Below, piece after piece: positions 50,044-57,549 of a stretch of DNA of 64,000 bases. Under the pieces are notes generated by a model. It saw nothing but the letters and a program-made list of their open reading frames with translations. It did no database searches and had not been told where the DNA came from. Location: the NCBI RefSeq assembly GCF_001011035.1, contig NZ_CP011492.1:7061447-7125446 (forward strand), in the 5' to 3' direction. Both the position numbers and the translations under genes were made by a program. Each line of letters starts with the position of its first letter. The stretch's first letter is position 1. The stretch is from Streptomyces sp. CNQ-509 (GTDB lineage: Bacteria > Actinomycetota > Actinomycetes > Streptomycetales > Streptomycetaceae).

Positions 50044-51057
50044 ATGGCGTTAAGCAGAAGAAGGATGCTCACTCTCAGCACGGGAGCGACCGCCCTCGGC
50101 ACGGCGGGGACGTCGGCAGTGGCCCGGGCCGGGACTGCCGGTCCGGACGCCGCGTCCCCGCGCCATCCCGTACACGCCCCGCTGCCGGACGACCGGGGGC
50201 TGGCCCGGATGCTGCCGGGGCACTTCCGCAGCCGGTACGCGACAGTCAACGGGGTGCGGCTGCACTACGTGATCGGCGGTCGGGGCGCCCCGCTGATTCT
50301 GCTGCCCGGCTGGCCGCAGAGCTGGTGGGCGTACCGCAAGGTCATGCCGCTGCTGGCCCGTCGGTTCCGGGTCGTCGCGGTCGATCTGCGCGGCATGGGC
50401 TCCTCCGGCCGGCCTGGGAACGGCTATGACAAGAAGACGATGGCCAGCGACATCCTCGGGTTGGTGCACCGGCTCGGGTGGCGCAGCGCGAACGTCGTCG
50501 GCCACGACATCGGTTCGATGGTGGCGTTCAGCTACGCCGCCAACCACCCGCAGGCGACCCGGAAGGTCGCGCTGCTCGACACCGTCCACCCCCACCCGGG
50601 CTTCTACGACCTGCCGCTGCTCCCGCGGCCAGGCGAGGGCTTCAGCCTCTGGTGGTCTGCCTTCAACCAGATCGAAACGCTGCCCGAGCAACTCCTGGCC
50701 GGCCGCTCGCGGCACCTGCTGGACTGGCTGCTCCTCCACTCCCTGGCCGATCAGAGCCTGGTCTCCCCCTTCGACCGTGCGGTCTACGCGCGGACCTACG
50801 ACCGGCCGGACGCCATCCGGGCCGCCTGCGGCTGGTACCGGTCGTTCCACCAGGACATCGAGGACCTGGCCGGCTACGGGCCGGTGACCGCTCCGCTGCT
50901 CGGGGTGTCCTCCGAGGCGAGCGATGGCGAACTGCGGCAGGTGCTGCCCGGCGTCGCCACGGACGTGCGGGTGGTGAAGCTGGACAACACCGTCCACTAC
51001 CTGCCGGAGGAAGCCCCCGAGCGGCTAGAGGAGGTCTTGCGGGACTTTTTCGCCTGA
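50044..51057 (+). CDS. Epoxide-hydrolase-type alpha/beta hydrolase with Tat-like signal peptide
   Basis: 337 residues. N-terminus MALSRRRMLTLSTGATALGT with AVARAG looks like a twin-arginine signal (SRRRML, moderately hydrophobic stretch, AxA). The hydrolase domain has LILLPGWPQSWWAYRKVMPL (HGxP replaced by PGWP), VAVDLRGMGSSGRPGNGYDK, nucleophile elbow NVVGHDIGSMVAFSYAA with Asp rather than Ser, and a late NTVHYLPEEAP supplying the His. Asp nucleophile points to epoxide hydrolase (Alp1U-like role in kinamycin) or dehalogenase chemistry. If the signal is used, the last epoxide-opening step would occur outside the cytoplasm. Confidence 0.87.
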   Translation: MALSRRRMLTLSTGATALGTAGTSAVARAGTAGPDAASPRHPVHAPLPDDRGLARMLPGHFRSRYATVNGVRLHYVIGGRGAPLILLPGWPQSWWAYRKVMPLLARRFRVVAVDLRGMGSSGRPGNGYDKKTMASDILGLVHRLGWRSANVVGHDIGSMVAFSYAANHPQATRKVALLDTVHPHPGFYDLPLLPRPGEGFSLWWSAFNQIETLPEQLLAGRSRHLLDWLLLHSLADQSLVSPFDRAVYARTYDRPDAIRAACGWYRSFHQDIEDLAGYGPVTAPLLGVSSEASDGELRQVLPGVATDVRVVKLDNTVHYLPEEAPERLEEVLRDFFA

Positions 51058-51098
51058 CCGAACTCCATCCGATTTCTTCCTCCGTCATAGGGAGTGAC

Positions 51099-52586
51099 AT
51101 GACCAAAGGCGTGATCGTCGTCGGTGCCGGACCCGTCGGACTGATGCTCGCCGGTGAACTCCGGCTCGGTGGCGTGGAGGTGACCGTCTACGACAGACTC
51201 CCCGGACCGAGCGGGGAGTCGCGCGGTGTCGGATTCACCCGGCGCGCCGCCGAGGTGTTCGACCAGCGTGGGCTCCTGGAGCGCTTCGGCGACGTCGAAT
51301 GGGCCCAGGGCCACTTCGGTGGCGTGCGGATCGACTTCGGCAAGCTGGCGGACAACCACTTCAGCGTCCGGGGCATCCCCCAGTTCCGGACCGAGGAGAT
51401 CCTGGAACGGTGGCTGGGCGAGCTCGGCGTGCCGGTCCTGCGCCGGCACGAGGTGCACGGTTTCCGCGAGACGGCGGACGGGGTGGTCGTGGAGTGGGAG
51501 GGGCCCGGGGGGCGTGGCGAGGACTTCGCCCGGTACCTGGTGGGGTGCGACGGCGCCCGTAGCCTGGTCCGGCGGCTCGCCGGGATCGACTTCGTCGGCT
51601 GGGATGCGACACGCGGTATGTACATGGCCGACCTGGTGGGAGCCGGGATCCGCCAGCGACCGATCGGCGAGAAGGTCGCGGGCGGCATGGTGATGGCCTT
51701 CAACCTGGAGAACGGGGTGGACCGCATCGTCATCCACGACGAGAAGCTGCGCCCGCCGGAGGACAAGAGCGCGCTGCGGTTCACCGAGATCGCCGACGCC
51801 TGGCAGCGCATGACCGGCGAGTCCCTGCACCACGCGGAGGTCCGCTGGATCAGTTCCTTCACTGATACCACCCGCCAGGCCGAGCACTACCGCAGCGGCC
51901 GGATCTTCCTGGTGGGCGACGCCACGCACATCCACATGCCCGCCGGCGCCCAGGGCATGAGCGTCGGAGTGCAGGACGCCGCCAACCTGGGGTGGAAACT
52001 GGCCGCGGCGGTCAACGGCTGGGCTCCCGAAGGGCTCCTCGACACGTTCGAGAGCGAACGCCACCCCGTGGGCCGGGACCTGATGCGGAACACCCGCGCC
52101 CAGACCCAGCTCTATCTCACCGACGACACCATGGAGCCGCTGCGCGCCGTCATGCGGGAACTCGTCGAGCTTCCGGGGGTCGCGCGGCACCTGGCGGGCA
52201 TGGTCAGCGGCGTGGACATCCGGTACGACTCGGGCCCCGGCGACCATCCGCTGCTCGGCCTGCGGATGCCTCCCGACGTCGCGCTGCTGCTCCCCGACGG
52301 CACCCGTCGTCGTATCGCCGACCTCCTGCGCACCGCGCGCGGCGTCCTCGTCCTCACCGACCGGTCCGCCCTGCCGCGCGACGTGGCTGCCGCATGGTCC
52401 GACCGCGTCGACACCGTCACCGGCTCCTGGGCCGACGACGCCGACGGCCCGAGCGGCAAGGCCCCCGAGGCGGTGCTGCTGCGCCCCGACGGCCATGTCG
52501 CGTGGGCGGCACCGGATTCCGTCTCCCCGCAGCAGGCTGTCGAGCGCTGGTTCGGCGCCCCCGGGGTGGTCGCTGGTCAGGCGTGA
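51099..52586 (+). CDS. FAD-dependent aromatic polyketide hydroxylase 5 (PgaE/RdmE type)
   Basis: 495 residues. GVIVVGAGPVGLMLAGELRL, GESRGVGFTRRAAEVFDQRG, YLVGCDGARSLVRRLAGIDF, RIFLVGDATHIHMPAGAQGM with SVGVQDAANLGWKLAAAVNG (GDAxH is GDATH). Close paralogue of hydroxylase 4. ATG 51099 with GGGAG upstream; the longer frame overlaps the hydrolase. It completes the tailoring unit 47941-52586. Reaction probably hydroxylation or epoxidation of the contracted or angular quinone. Confidence 0.92.
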   Translation: MTKGVIVVGAGPVGLMLAGELRLGGVEVTVYDRLPGPSGESRGVGFTRRAAEVFDQRGLLERFGDVEWAQGHFGGVRIDFGKLADNHFSVRGIPQFRTEEILERWLGELGVPVLRRHEVHGFRETADGVVVEWEGPGGRGEDFARYLVGCDGARSLVRRLAGIDFVGWDATRGMYMADLVGAGIRQRPIGEKVAGGMVMAFNLENGVDRIVIHDEKLRPPEDKSALRFTEIADAWQRMTGESLHHAEVRWISSFTDTTRQAEHYRSGRIFLVGDATHIHMPAGAQGMSVGVQDAANLGWKLAAAVNGWAPEGLLDTFESERHPVGRDLMRNTRAQTQLYLTDDTMEPLRAVMRELVELPGVARHLAGMVSGVDIRYDSGPGDHPLLGLRMPPDVALLLPDGTRRRIADLLRTARGVLVLTDRSALPRDVAAAWSDRVDTVTGSWADDADGPSGKAPEAVLLRPDGHVAWAAPDSVSPQQAVERWFGAPGVVAGQA

Positions 52587-52730
52587 CCGCACCCGGACCG
52601 CCCGGCCGTGGGCGAAGCACCTCCGGATGGCGGTCACCGTCCTCGGGCAGCGTACCGCCCGGGTATCCGCGCCTCACCGCGCAAGGACCCGGGCGGTACG
52701 TACGGCTTCCGGTGGCCTCGCCAGGCACGT

Positions 52731-53447
52731 TCAGGCCGGCGCCCCGGACTTCGCCTTCTTCTCCGCGGCTTCGACGAACGCCCGGAACAGCGGCGCGGTG
52801 TCCTGTCCCAGTTCGCCGTGCGCCTGCAGCCCCGCCAGGAACGGCGCCGAAGGGTCGGCGGCCTCCGCCCCCTCGATCACCCCGTCGTCGGACCACGCCG
52901 TCGCCACCAGCCCGGCACCGAGCCCGTCAAGACCCTGGTGGTGGTGGCAGTACACCGTCGGCGACGGCCCCAGCGCCGACCCGAGCACCGAGTCCGGCCG
53001 CACCCGGATCGTCCGCGGCTCGTACTGCCCCGGAACCTTCGGCGAGTGCTCGGGCAGATGCTGGTTCAGCCGGCCGCCGCGGGAGACGGAGATCAGCTGG
53101 AGGCCCCGGCACACCGCCAGAACCGGAATGCCCCGCCGCTCTGCGACCGCGAACGCGGCCGACTCCGCGGCGTCCCGCGCCCGGTGCGGGGGGAAGGTGA
53201 ACTCGCCCGGCTCCTGCCCGTAGAGCGCCGGGTCCAGGTCCCCGCCTCCGCTCATCAGCAGCGCGTCGACCCGCTCCATCACCGGCCCGACCGCCTCCGC
53301 AACCGGCGGCAACAGGACCGGAGCCCCACCCGCCACCGCCACCTTGTCCAGGTACGTCTGCGGCAGCAGCGATACCGCCACGTCACCCCAGATGGCCCAG
53401 TTCACTGTCGTCGCATCGGCGGTCACCGCCACCACGGGTCGCGTCAT
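52731..53447 (-). CDS. Class-I glutamine-amidotransferase-fold gamma-glutamyl hydrolase (PuuD-like)
   Basis: 238 residues, peptidase C26 family. VVAVTADATTVNWAIWGDVA start, LMSGGGDLDPALYGQEPGEF, nucleophile GIPVLAVCRGLQLISVSRGG (Cys), VYCHHHQGLDGLGAGLVATA (His), and EGAEAADPSAPFLAGLQAHG with the expected acidic partner region. PuuD hydrolyses gamma-glutamyl-GABA. Next door, divergent, lies a cassette that attaches a gamma-glutamyl group to a hydrazine, so a gamma-glutamyl hydrazide is a sensible substrate; this is inference. ATG 53447 with AGGAG upstream; the longer frame is not supported. Confidence 0.88.
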   Translation of the reverse strand: MTRPVVAVTADATTVNWAIWGDVAVSLLPQTYLDKVAVAGGAPVLLPPVAEAVGPVMERVDALLMSGGGDLDPALYGQEPGEFTFPPHRARDAAESAAFAVAERRGIPVLAVCRGLQLISVSRGGRLNQHLPEHSPKVPGQYEPRTIRVRPDSVLGSALGPSPTVYCHHHQGLDGLGAGLVATAWSDDGVIEGAEAADPSAPFLAGLQAHGELGQDTAPLFRAFVEAAEKKAKSGAPA

Positions 53448-53837
53448 CGCTGCCACTCCTCTCATCGCCTGAATCACGCCGACCGGGCCCGTCACGCGCC
53501 CCGCACGGCTTACCCGCGCAGTGCACCGCACCGTGCTGGAATCACGGTCGAATCCCGCCCGGACCGCAGCGTGGGCGCGCACGGCCAAATGCGGCTCCGC
53601 GTAGGCCCCGGGCCTCGTACGTCACCCCCCAGGCCCGGGGCGTCGGCGCGGAGTCCAGCGGACCACCAGCCGCGCTCCGGGAGTGGTCGAGACCGTCCGG
53701 CGAGCATCGGCATCGCGGCACCTCACGTGCCCCGTACCACCTCTCAGATTCCCCGGGCCGGCAGCGCCGCCGGCGACATCCGGACTGCGGAGCCTGACGC
53801 CGCGGTCGCACCCCGCTGACTCGAAGGGTGACCACCC
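53448..53837. promoter_or_regulatory. Divergent region between PuuD-like gene and hydrazine cassette
   Basis: 390 bases without a gene. It contains a perfect 10-base inverted repeat, CCCCGGGCCT (53606-53615) and AGGCCCGGGG (53631-53640), which could be an operator or terminator. CTGACGC (53794) and CTGACTC (53816) are 22 bases apart, two helical turns, but lie very close to the ferredoxin start. Confidence 0.4.
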
Positions 53838-54167
53838 GTGAACGACGACAACGCACCGGCCGCCAACGCCGAGCGCACCGAGCGGATCGCCAATCGGTCC
53901 CGCGCCGCCAACTGGAAGAAGCCCCCGCGGCGTATCGAGACGTCGGAGTGCATCACCTGCGACAGCTGCCTGCGGAGCTGCCCCGAGGAGTTCGGCGCCA
54001 TCTTCGACCGCGGCCTCGACGTCGTGATCGTCCCGGAGCTGTGCTCCGGCTGCCCCGTGTGCGTACTGGAGTGCCCGGTCGACTGCATCTACGTCGACGA
54101 GGACTGGGCGCCCACGGACGAATCGATGTGGAGCCACATCGAGGTCACCCCGGTGAGCGCCCCGTGA
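53838..54167 (+). CDS. Two-[4Fe-4S] ferredoxin of the hydrazine cassette (KinI-like)
   Basis: 109 residues. Two complete clusters of ligands: CITCDSCLRSCP and CSGCPVCVLECPVDC. An N-terminal extension of about 30 polar residues and a C-terminal DEDWAPTDESMWSHIEVTP flank them. Electron carrier in the cytoplasm. Its stop overlaps the start of the large unknown protein (GTGA at 54164), strongly suggesting that it supplies electrons to that protein. The same gene order occurs, as I recall, in the kinamycin cluster (KinI-KinN). GTG start with GAAGGGTGA upstream. Confidence 0.9.
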   Translation: MNDDNAPAANAERTERIANRSRAANWKKPPRRIETSECITCDSCLRSCPEEFGAIFDRGLDVVIVPELCSGCPVCVLECPVDCIYVDEDWAPTDESMWSHIEVTPVSAP

Positions 54168-56122
54168 CCGCCCCCGCGCCGCGCGACGAGTCGCGCGAAA
54201 CGCGCCGGGCCGCCAACGCCCGCAAGCGCATCAGCCGCCGGCCCAGCCGCCTCGGCAGCCCGGCCGGCGCCACCCCCAAGCCCGACCGCGAACGGGAGCC
54301 GGGCGCCGGCTTCACCGGGCTGCTGGAGCGCGCCTGGGCCCGGGCGCGGCAGGCCGGGGGGCCGCGCGCCGCGGTCGGCGTCCTGCTCACCCTCGACGGA
54401 CACGTGCCCGCCGGGGTGCAGTTGCGGGCGCTCGGCACGGCGGAGGAGGCCGCGTTCAAGGCGCTGTGGGGCCTCACCTGGCGTACCGGCGAGGCCGCCG
54501 CGGACACGGCCGCGGACGGCGCGGCGGACCGGGACGCGGAGGACGAGCCCGTCTTCACGGGCGAGCTGGCGCTCGCCCGCAGCGGCCGGGTGGCCGTACG
54601 AGCCCCCTCGCAGCCCCCGCTGCGCCAGCAGGACCTGGTCGGCGGCTCCCTGCGGGTGCCGTGGTCCGCCCGGGCCGTGCGGGCCTACCGGCGCGAGCTG
54701 GCCGCCGCCACCGCCCGGCGCGCCGACGAGGTCGCGCACTGCCGCGCCTGGCTCGCGGAGCAGGGCGAGGCGGGCCGCGACGAACTGCTTGACCTGGCCA
54801 CGGAGGCGGCCCTGCGCACCGCGCCGTTCGTCCTGTACCAGGAGGAGAAGCAGTACACGAACTTCCGCGACCAGAACAACATCACCGGCAAGACCCTTTT
54901 CCCCGGGCACCCCGACTGCGCGCTGAGCAGCCTCCGGGGCCTGCCGCTCGACCTCTGGTCCGACCACGACGTGCAGCTCCTGGTCTGCCTCGTCCTCCTC
55001 ATCCGCTCGGCCGGACCCGGCCGGGTCGAGGAGGCCAACGGCACGCAGCTCAGCCTCGACCACGTCGCCGCCATGCTGGAGCGGGTCAGGCGCGGCTACG
55101 CCGCCGCACCCGGCGGCCCCTCCCTCCCGCACGCGGCGGCGCCCGACATCGCCGCGCTCGACACGCTCGCCACGACGCTCGGCACCGTCCGCAAGGCGTT
55201 CCCCGGCCGGGTCCAGCTCTACCGCGAGATCCACGGCGCGCTCATGCACAAGATCGAGCGCGTCGCCGCCCCGCCGGCGGCCCGGGCGCACCGCTACGAG
55301 CAGGACATCTGCGCCCGCCTCAGCGAGCGGCTGCCGCTGGCCGGCGGCACCTTCGACGCGCTGGCGGACGCCGCCGCCGCGGCGCCCGGGTGGCTGGCGC
55401 GGCCGCACGGCGCGTTCGGCAGCGGTCTGGAGTCGCTGGTGTACGAGACCGTCGCGGCCAGCGCGGACGTGTTCCGTACGGACTTCGCGATGAGCCGCGG
55501 GATGCGCTCGCTGCCCACCCTCGTCGCGAGGCTGAGGGCGGAGAGCTGGGCGGAGATCTGCGGCTGGGACATCACCAAGTACTTCTGCTGCGTGGTGCCC
55601 GCCCCGGAGGCACGCCGCCACTTCGGCGACTCCGCCACCGCGATGGCGGACGCGGCGTGGGCGATGTCGTCGCGCATGCAGTACAACTCCTGGCACTTCA
55701 TCGCGGGCAACCTGCCCCGTACCGAAGAGGTCCTGGCCCGCGACCACTTCGTGCCGCCCACCATCCCCGACGTCGCCTTCTTCTCCGACCAGCACCACCA
55801 CGGCCACGTCACCAACAAGGTCCGCTTCTCCATCCGTTCGCCGCAGGCCGTCGAGGTCGCCGGGCGACGGTTCAACGGGTTCGTCGACCTGCGGCTGCTG
55901 CGCTGCGACGGGACCCCCTTCGACGAGCAGGACCTGCTCGCCGCGCACCGGGTGTCCGGCCTCGTCGGCCGGGTGACCGGCCTCGCCGCCGAACTGGCCG
56001 CCGCCGGGGAGCCGGTGGAGGTCACGGCCTTCGACGCCGGCTGGCACCGGGCCGCCATCGCGGGGGCTCCGGCCGCCGCGCGGACCGCCGGGGCCGCCGG
56101 CAGAGCGACCGGCCGCTCGTGA
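54164..56122 (+). CDS. Large protein of unknown function in the hydrazine cassette (KinJ/FzmP-like by position)
   Basis: 652 residues from GTG 54164; no transmembrane segment and no family I can name. Residues 1-50 are basic and disordered (RRAANARKRISRRPSRLGSP). Conserved-looking stretches in the remainder include FVLYQEEKQYTNFRDQNNIT (about 225), SDHDVQLLVCLVLLIRSAGP, SWAEICGWDITKYFCCVVPA (about 460), MQYNSWHFIAGNLPRTEEVL and FFSDQHHHGHVTNKVRFSIR (about 545), rich in His, Asp, Tyr and Cys that could bind metal. Tightly coupled to the ferredoxin before and amidase after. Homologues in kinamycin and fosfazinomycin clusters are annotated hypothetical; it is the leading candidate for the unexplained N-N chemistry. 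Confidence 0.75.
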   Translation: MTAPAPRDESRETRRAANARKRISRRPSRLGSPAGATPKPDREREPGAGFTGLLERAWARARQAGGPRAAVGVLLTLDGHVPAGVQLRALGTAEEAAFKALWGLTWRTGEAAADTAADGAADRDAEDEPVFTGELALARSGRVAVRAPSQPPLRQQDLVGGSLRVPWSARAVRAYRRELAAATARRADEVAHCRAWLAEQGEAGRDELLDLATEAALRTAPFVLYQEEKQYTNFRDQNNITGKTLFPGHPDCALSSLRGLPLDLWSDHDVQLLVCLVLLIRSAGPGRVEEANGTQLSLDHVAAMLERVRRGYAAAPGGPSLPHAAAPDIAALDTLATTLGTVRKAFPGRVQLYREIHGALMHKIERVAAPPAARAHRYEQDICARLSERLPLAGGTFDALADAAAAAPGWLARPHGAFGSGLESLVYETVAASADVFRTDFAMSRGMRSLPTLVARLRAESWAEICGWDITKYFCCVVPAPEARRHFGDSATAMADAAWAMSSRMQYNSWHFIAGNLPRTEEVLARDHFVPPTIPDVAFFSDQHHHGHVTNKVRFSIRSPQAVEVAGRRFNGFVDLRLLRCDGTPFDEQDLLAAHRVSGLVGRVTGLAAELAAAGEPVEVTAFDAGWHRAAIAGAPAAARTAGAAGRATGRS

Positions 56123-57546
56123 CGGCGGGGCAGAGCGCGGGGCCCGCTCCGGGGCCCGCCCGGCTCAGGGAGCTGCTGGCAGCCGGCGAACTCACCGCGG
56201 AGCGGCACGTACGGACCGTGCTGGACGCCATCCGCGCCGACACCACCGGCGCGTACGTCGCCGTCGCCGGCGAGGGCGCGCTGCGCGCGGCCCGGGAAGC
56301 GGACGCGCTGATCCGCGAGCGGGGCGCCGCCGCCTGGCTGGAGCGGCCCCTGCTCGGCGTGACGGTGTCCGTGAAGGACCTGCTGCAGACCGGCGACCTG
56401 CCCACCGGCCGCGGCTCGCTGCTCCCCAACACCCGCCCGCCGGAGGACACGCCCGCCGTGGCGCGGCTGCGCGCGGCCGGCGCGGTCGTCGTCGGCAAGA
56501 CCGCCACCTCCGAGTACGGCTGGAGCGCGAGCACCGTCCGCCGCGTCGGCCCGCCCGTGCGCAATCCGTACGACCCCCGGCGCACCGCGGGCGGCTCCAG
56601 CGGCGGCGCCGCCGCGGCGGTGGCGACGGGGATGTGCGACGGGGCGCTCGGCACGGACGGCGCGGGCTCGGTCCGTATCCCCGCGGCGTTCTGCGGCGTC
56701 GTCGGCTACAAGCCGTCGTACGGCCGTATCCCCTACGTCCCCGGCAGCATCGAGCGGCTCTCGCACCAGGGCACGCTCGCCCGTCGCGTCGAGGACGCCG
56801 CCGCCCTGGCCGCCGTCGCGGCGGGCCCGCACCCGTACGACCCCGACTCGGCCCTCGGCTCCCTCGACCCCGAGCGCTCCTCGCGGCGCCTGCGCGTCGG
56901 CTGGGTCGAGTACGAGCGGACCGGCGCCGGCGTCCGCGAGGTCACCGAACGGGCGCTGGGGGCGTTCGCGGGACGCGGGCACCGGGTGGAGCGGATCGAG
57001 GTGCGCTGCGACGGGCTGTACCCGGCGCTGGTCGACATCCTCGCCGCCGCCGAGGCGGCCGCCACGGGACCGGAGGACGAGGAACTCTGCGACCCCGGCC
57101 GCCTGGAGGTCGTCCGCCACGGCCGCATCCTCAGCGGCACCGCGGTCATCCGCGCCGAGGAGGTGCGCCACGCGCTGCGGACGAAGCTGCGCTCGGTCAT
57201 GGACCGCTACGACCTCCTGGCGATGGCCACCGTGCCGGTCGAGCCGTTCGACGCCGGGGCCATCGCGCCCGAGTGGGCCGCCGACCCGCGCGACCTGCTG
57301 TGGCTCGCCTGGTCCCCGGCCACCTACCCGTTCAACATGACCGGCCAGCCGGCCGTCTCGGTCCCGGCGGGTCTCACCCCCGCGGGCCTGCCCGCCGGGG
57401 TACAGGTGGTCGGGCCCGTGGGCGCCGACGCCCTGGTGCTCGCCACCGCCGCGCGGCTGGAGACCGACCTCGGCGCGCTGCCGGCCCCGTGGGCGGCCCA
57501 GCCGCCGCCCGCCCCCGCCGCCCTGCCCGTCGTCGAAAGGATCTGA
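56119..57546 (+). CDS. Amidase-signature enzyme of the hydrazine cassette (KinK/FzmO-like)
   Basis: 475 residues. Ser-cisSer-Lys amidase triad: LLGVTVSVKDLLQTGDLPTG (Lys), RTAGGSSGGAAAAVATGMCD (cis-Ser) and GTDGAGSVRIPAAFCGVVGY (nucleophilic Ser). C-terminal YPFNMTGQPAVSVPAGLTPA and GLPAGVQVVGP are typical of the GatA branch. In the fosfazinomycin/kinamycin scheme this enzyme hydrolyses a glutamyl- or acyl-hydrazide link, moving hydrazine between carriers. GTG 56119 overlaps the upstream stop; the glutamine-synthetase-like gene begins three bases after its end. Confidence 0.9.
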   Translation: MTAGQSAGPAPGPARLRELLAAGELTAERHVRTVLDAIRADTTGAYVAVAGEGALRAAREADALIRERGAAAWLERPLLGVTVSVKDLLQTGDLPTGRGSLLPNTRPPEDTPAVARLRAAGAVVVGKTATSEYGWSASTVRRVGPPVRNPYDPRRTAGGSSGGAAAAVATGMCDGALGTDGAGSVRIPAAFCGVVGYKPSYGRIPYVPGSIERLSHQGTLARRVEDAAALAAVAAGPHPYDPDSALGSLDPERSSRRLRVGWVEYERTGAGVREVTERALGAFAGRGHRVERIEVRCDGLYPALVDILAAAEAAATGPEDEELCDPGRLEVVRHGRILSGTAVIRAEEVRHALRTKLRSVMDRYDLLAMATVPVEPFDAGAIAPEWAADPRDLLWLAWSPATYPFNMTGQPAVSVPAGLTPAGLPAGVQVVGPVGADALVLATAARLETDLGALPAPWAAQPPPAPAALPVVERI

Positions 57547-57549
57547 GCC

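Noticed and set aside
53794..53822. Two CTGAC heptamers 22 bp apart as a SARP site for the cassette
   Set aside because: They end only about 16 bases before the ferredoxin start, leaving no room for a normal promoter and leader, and only two copies exist.
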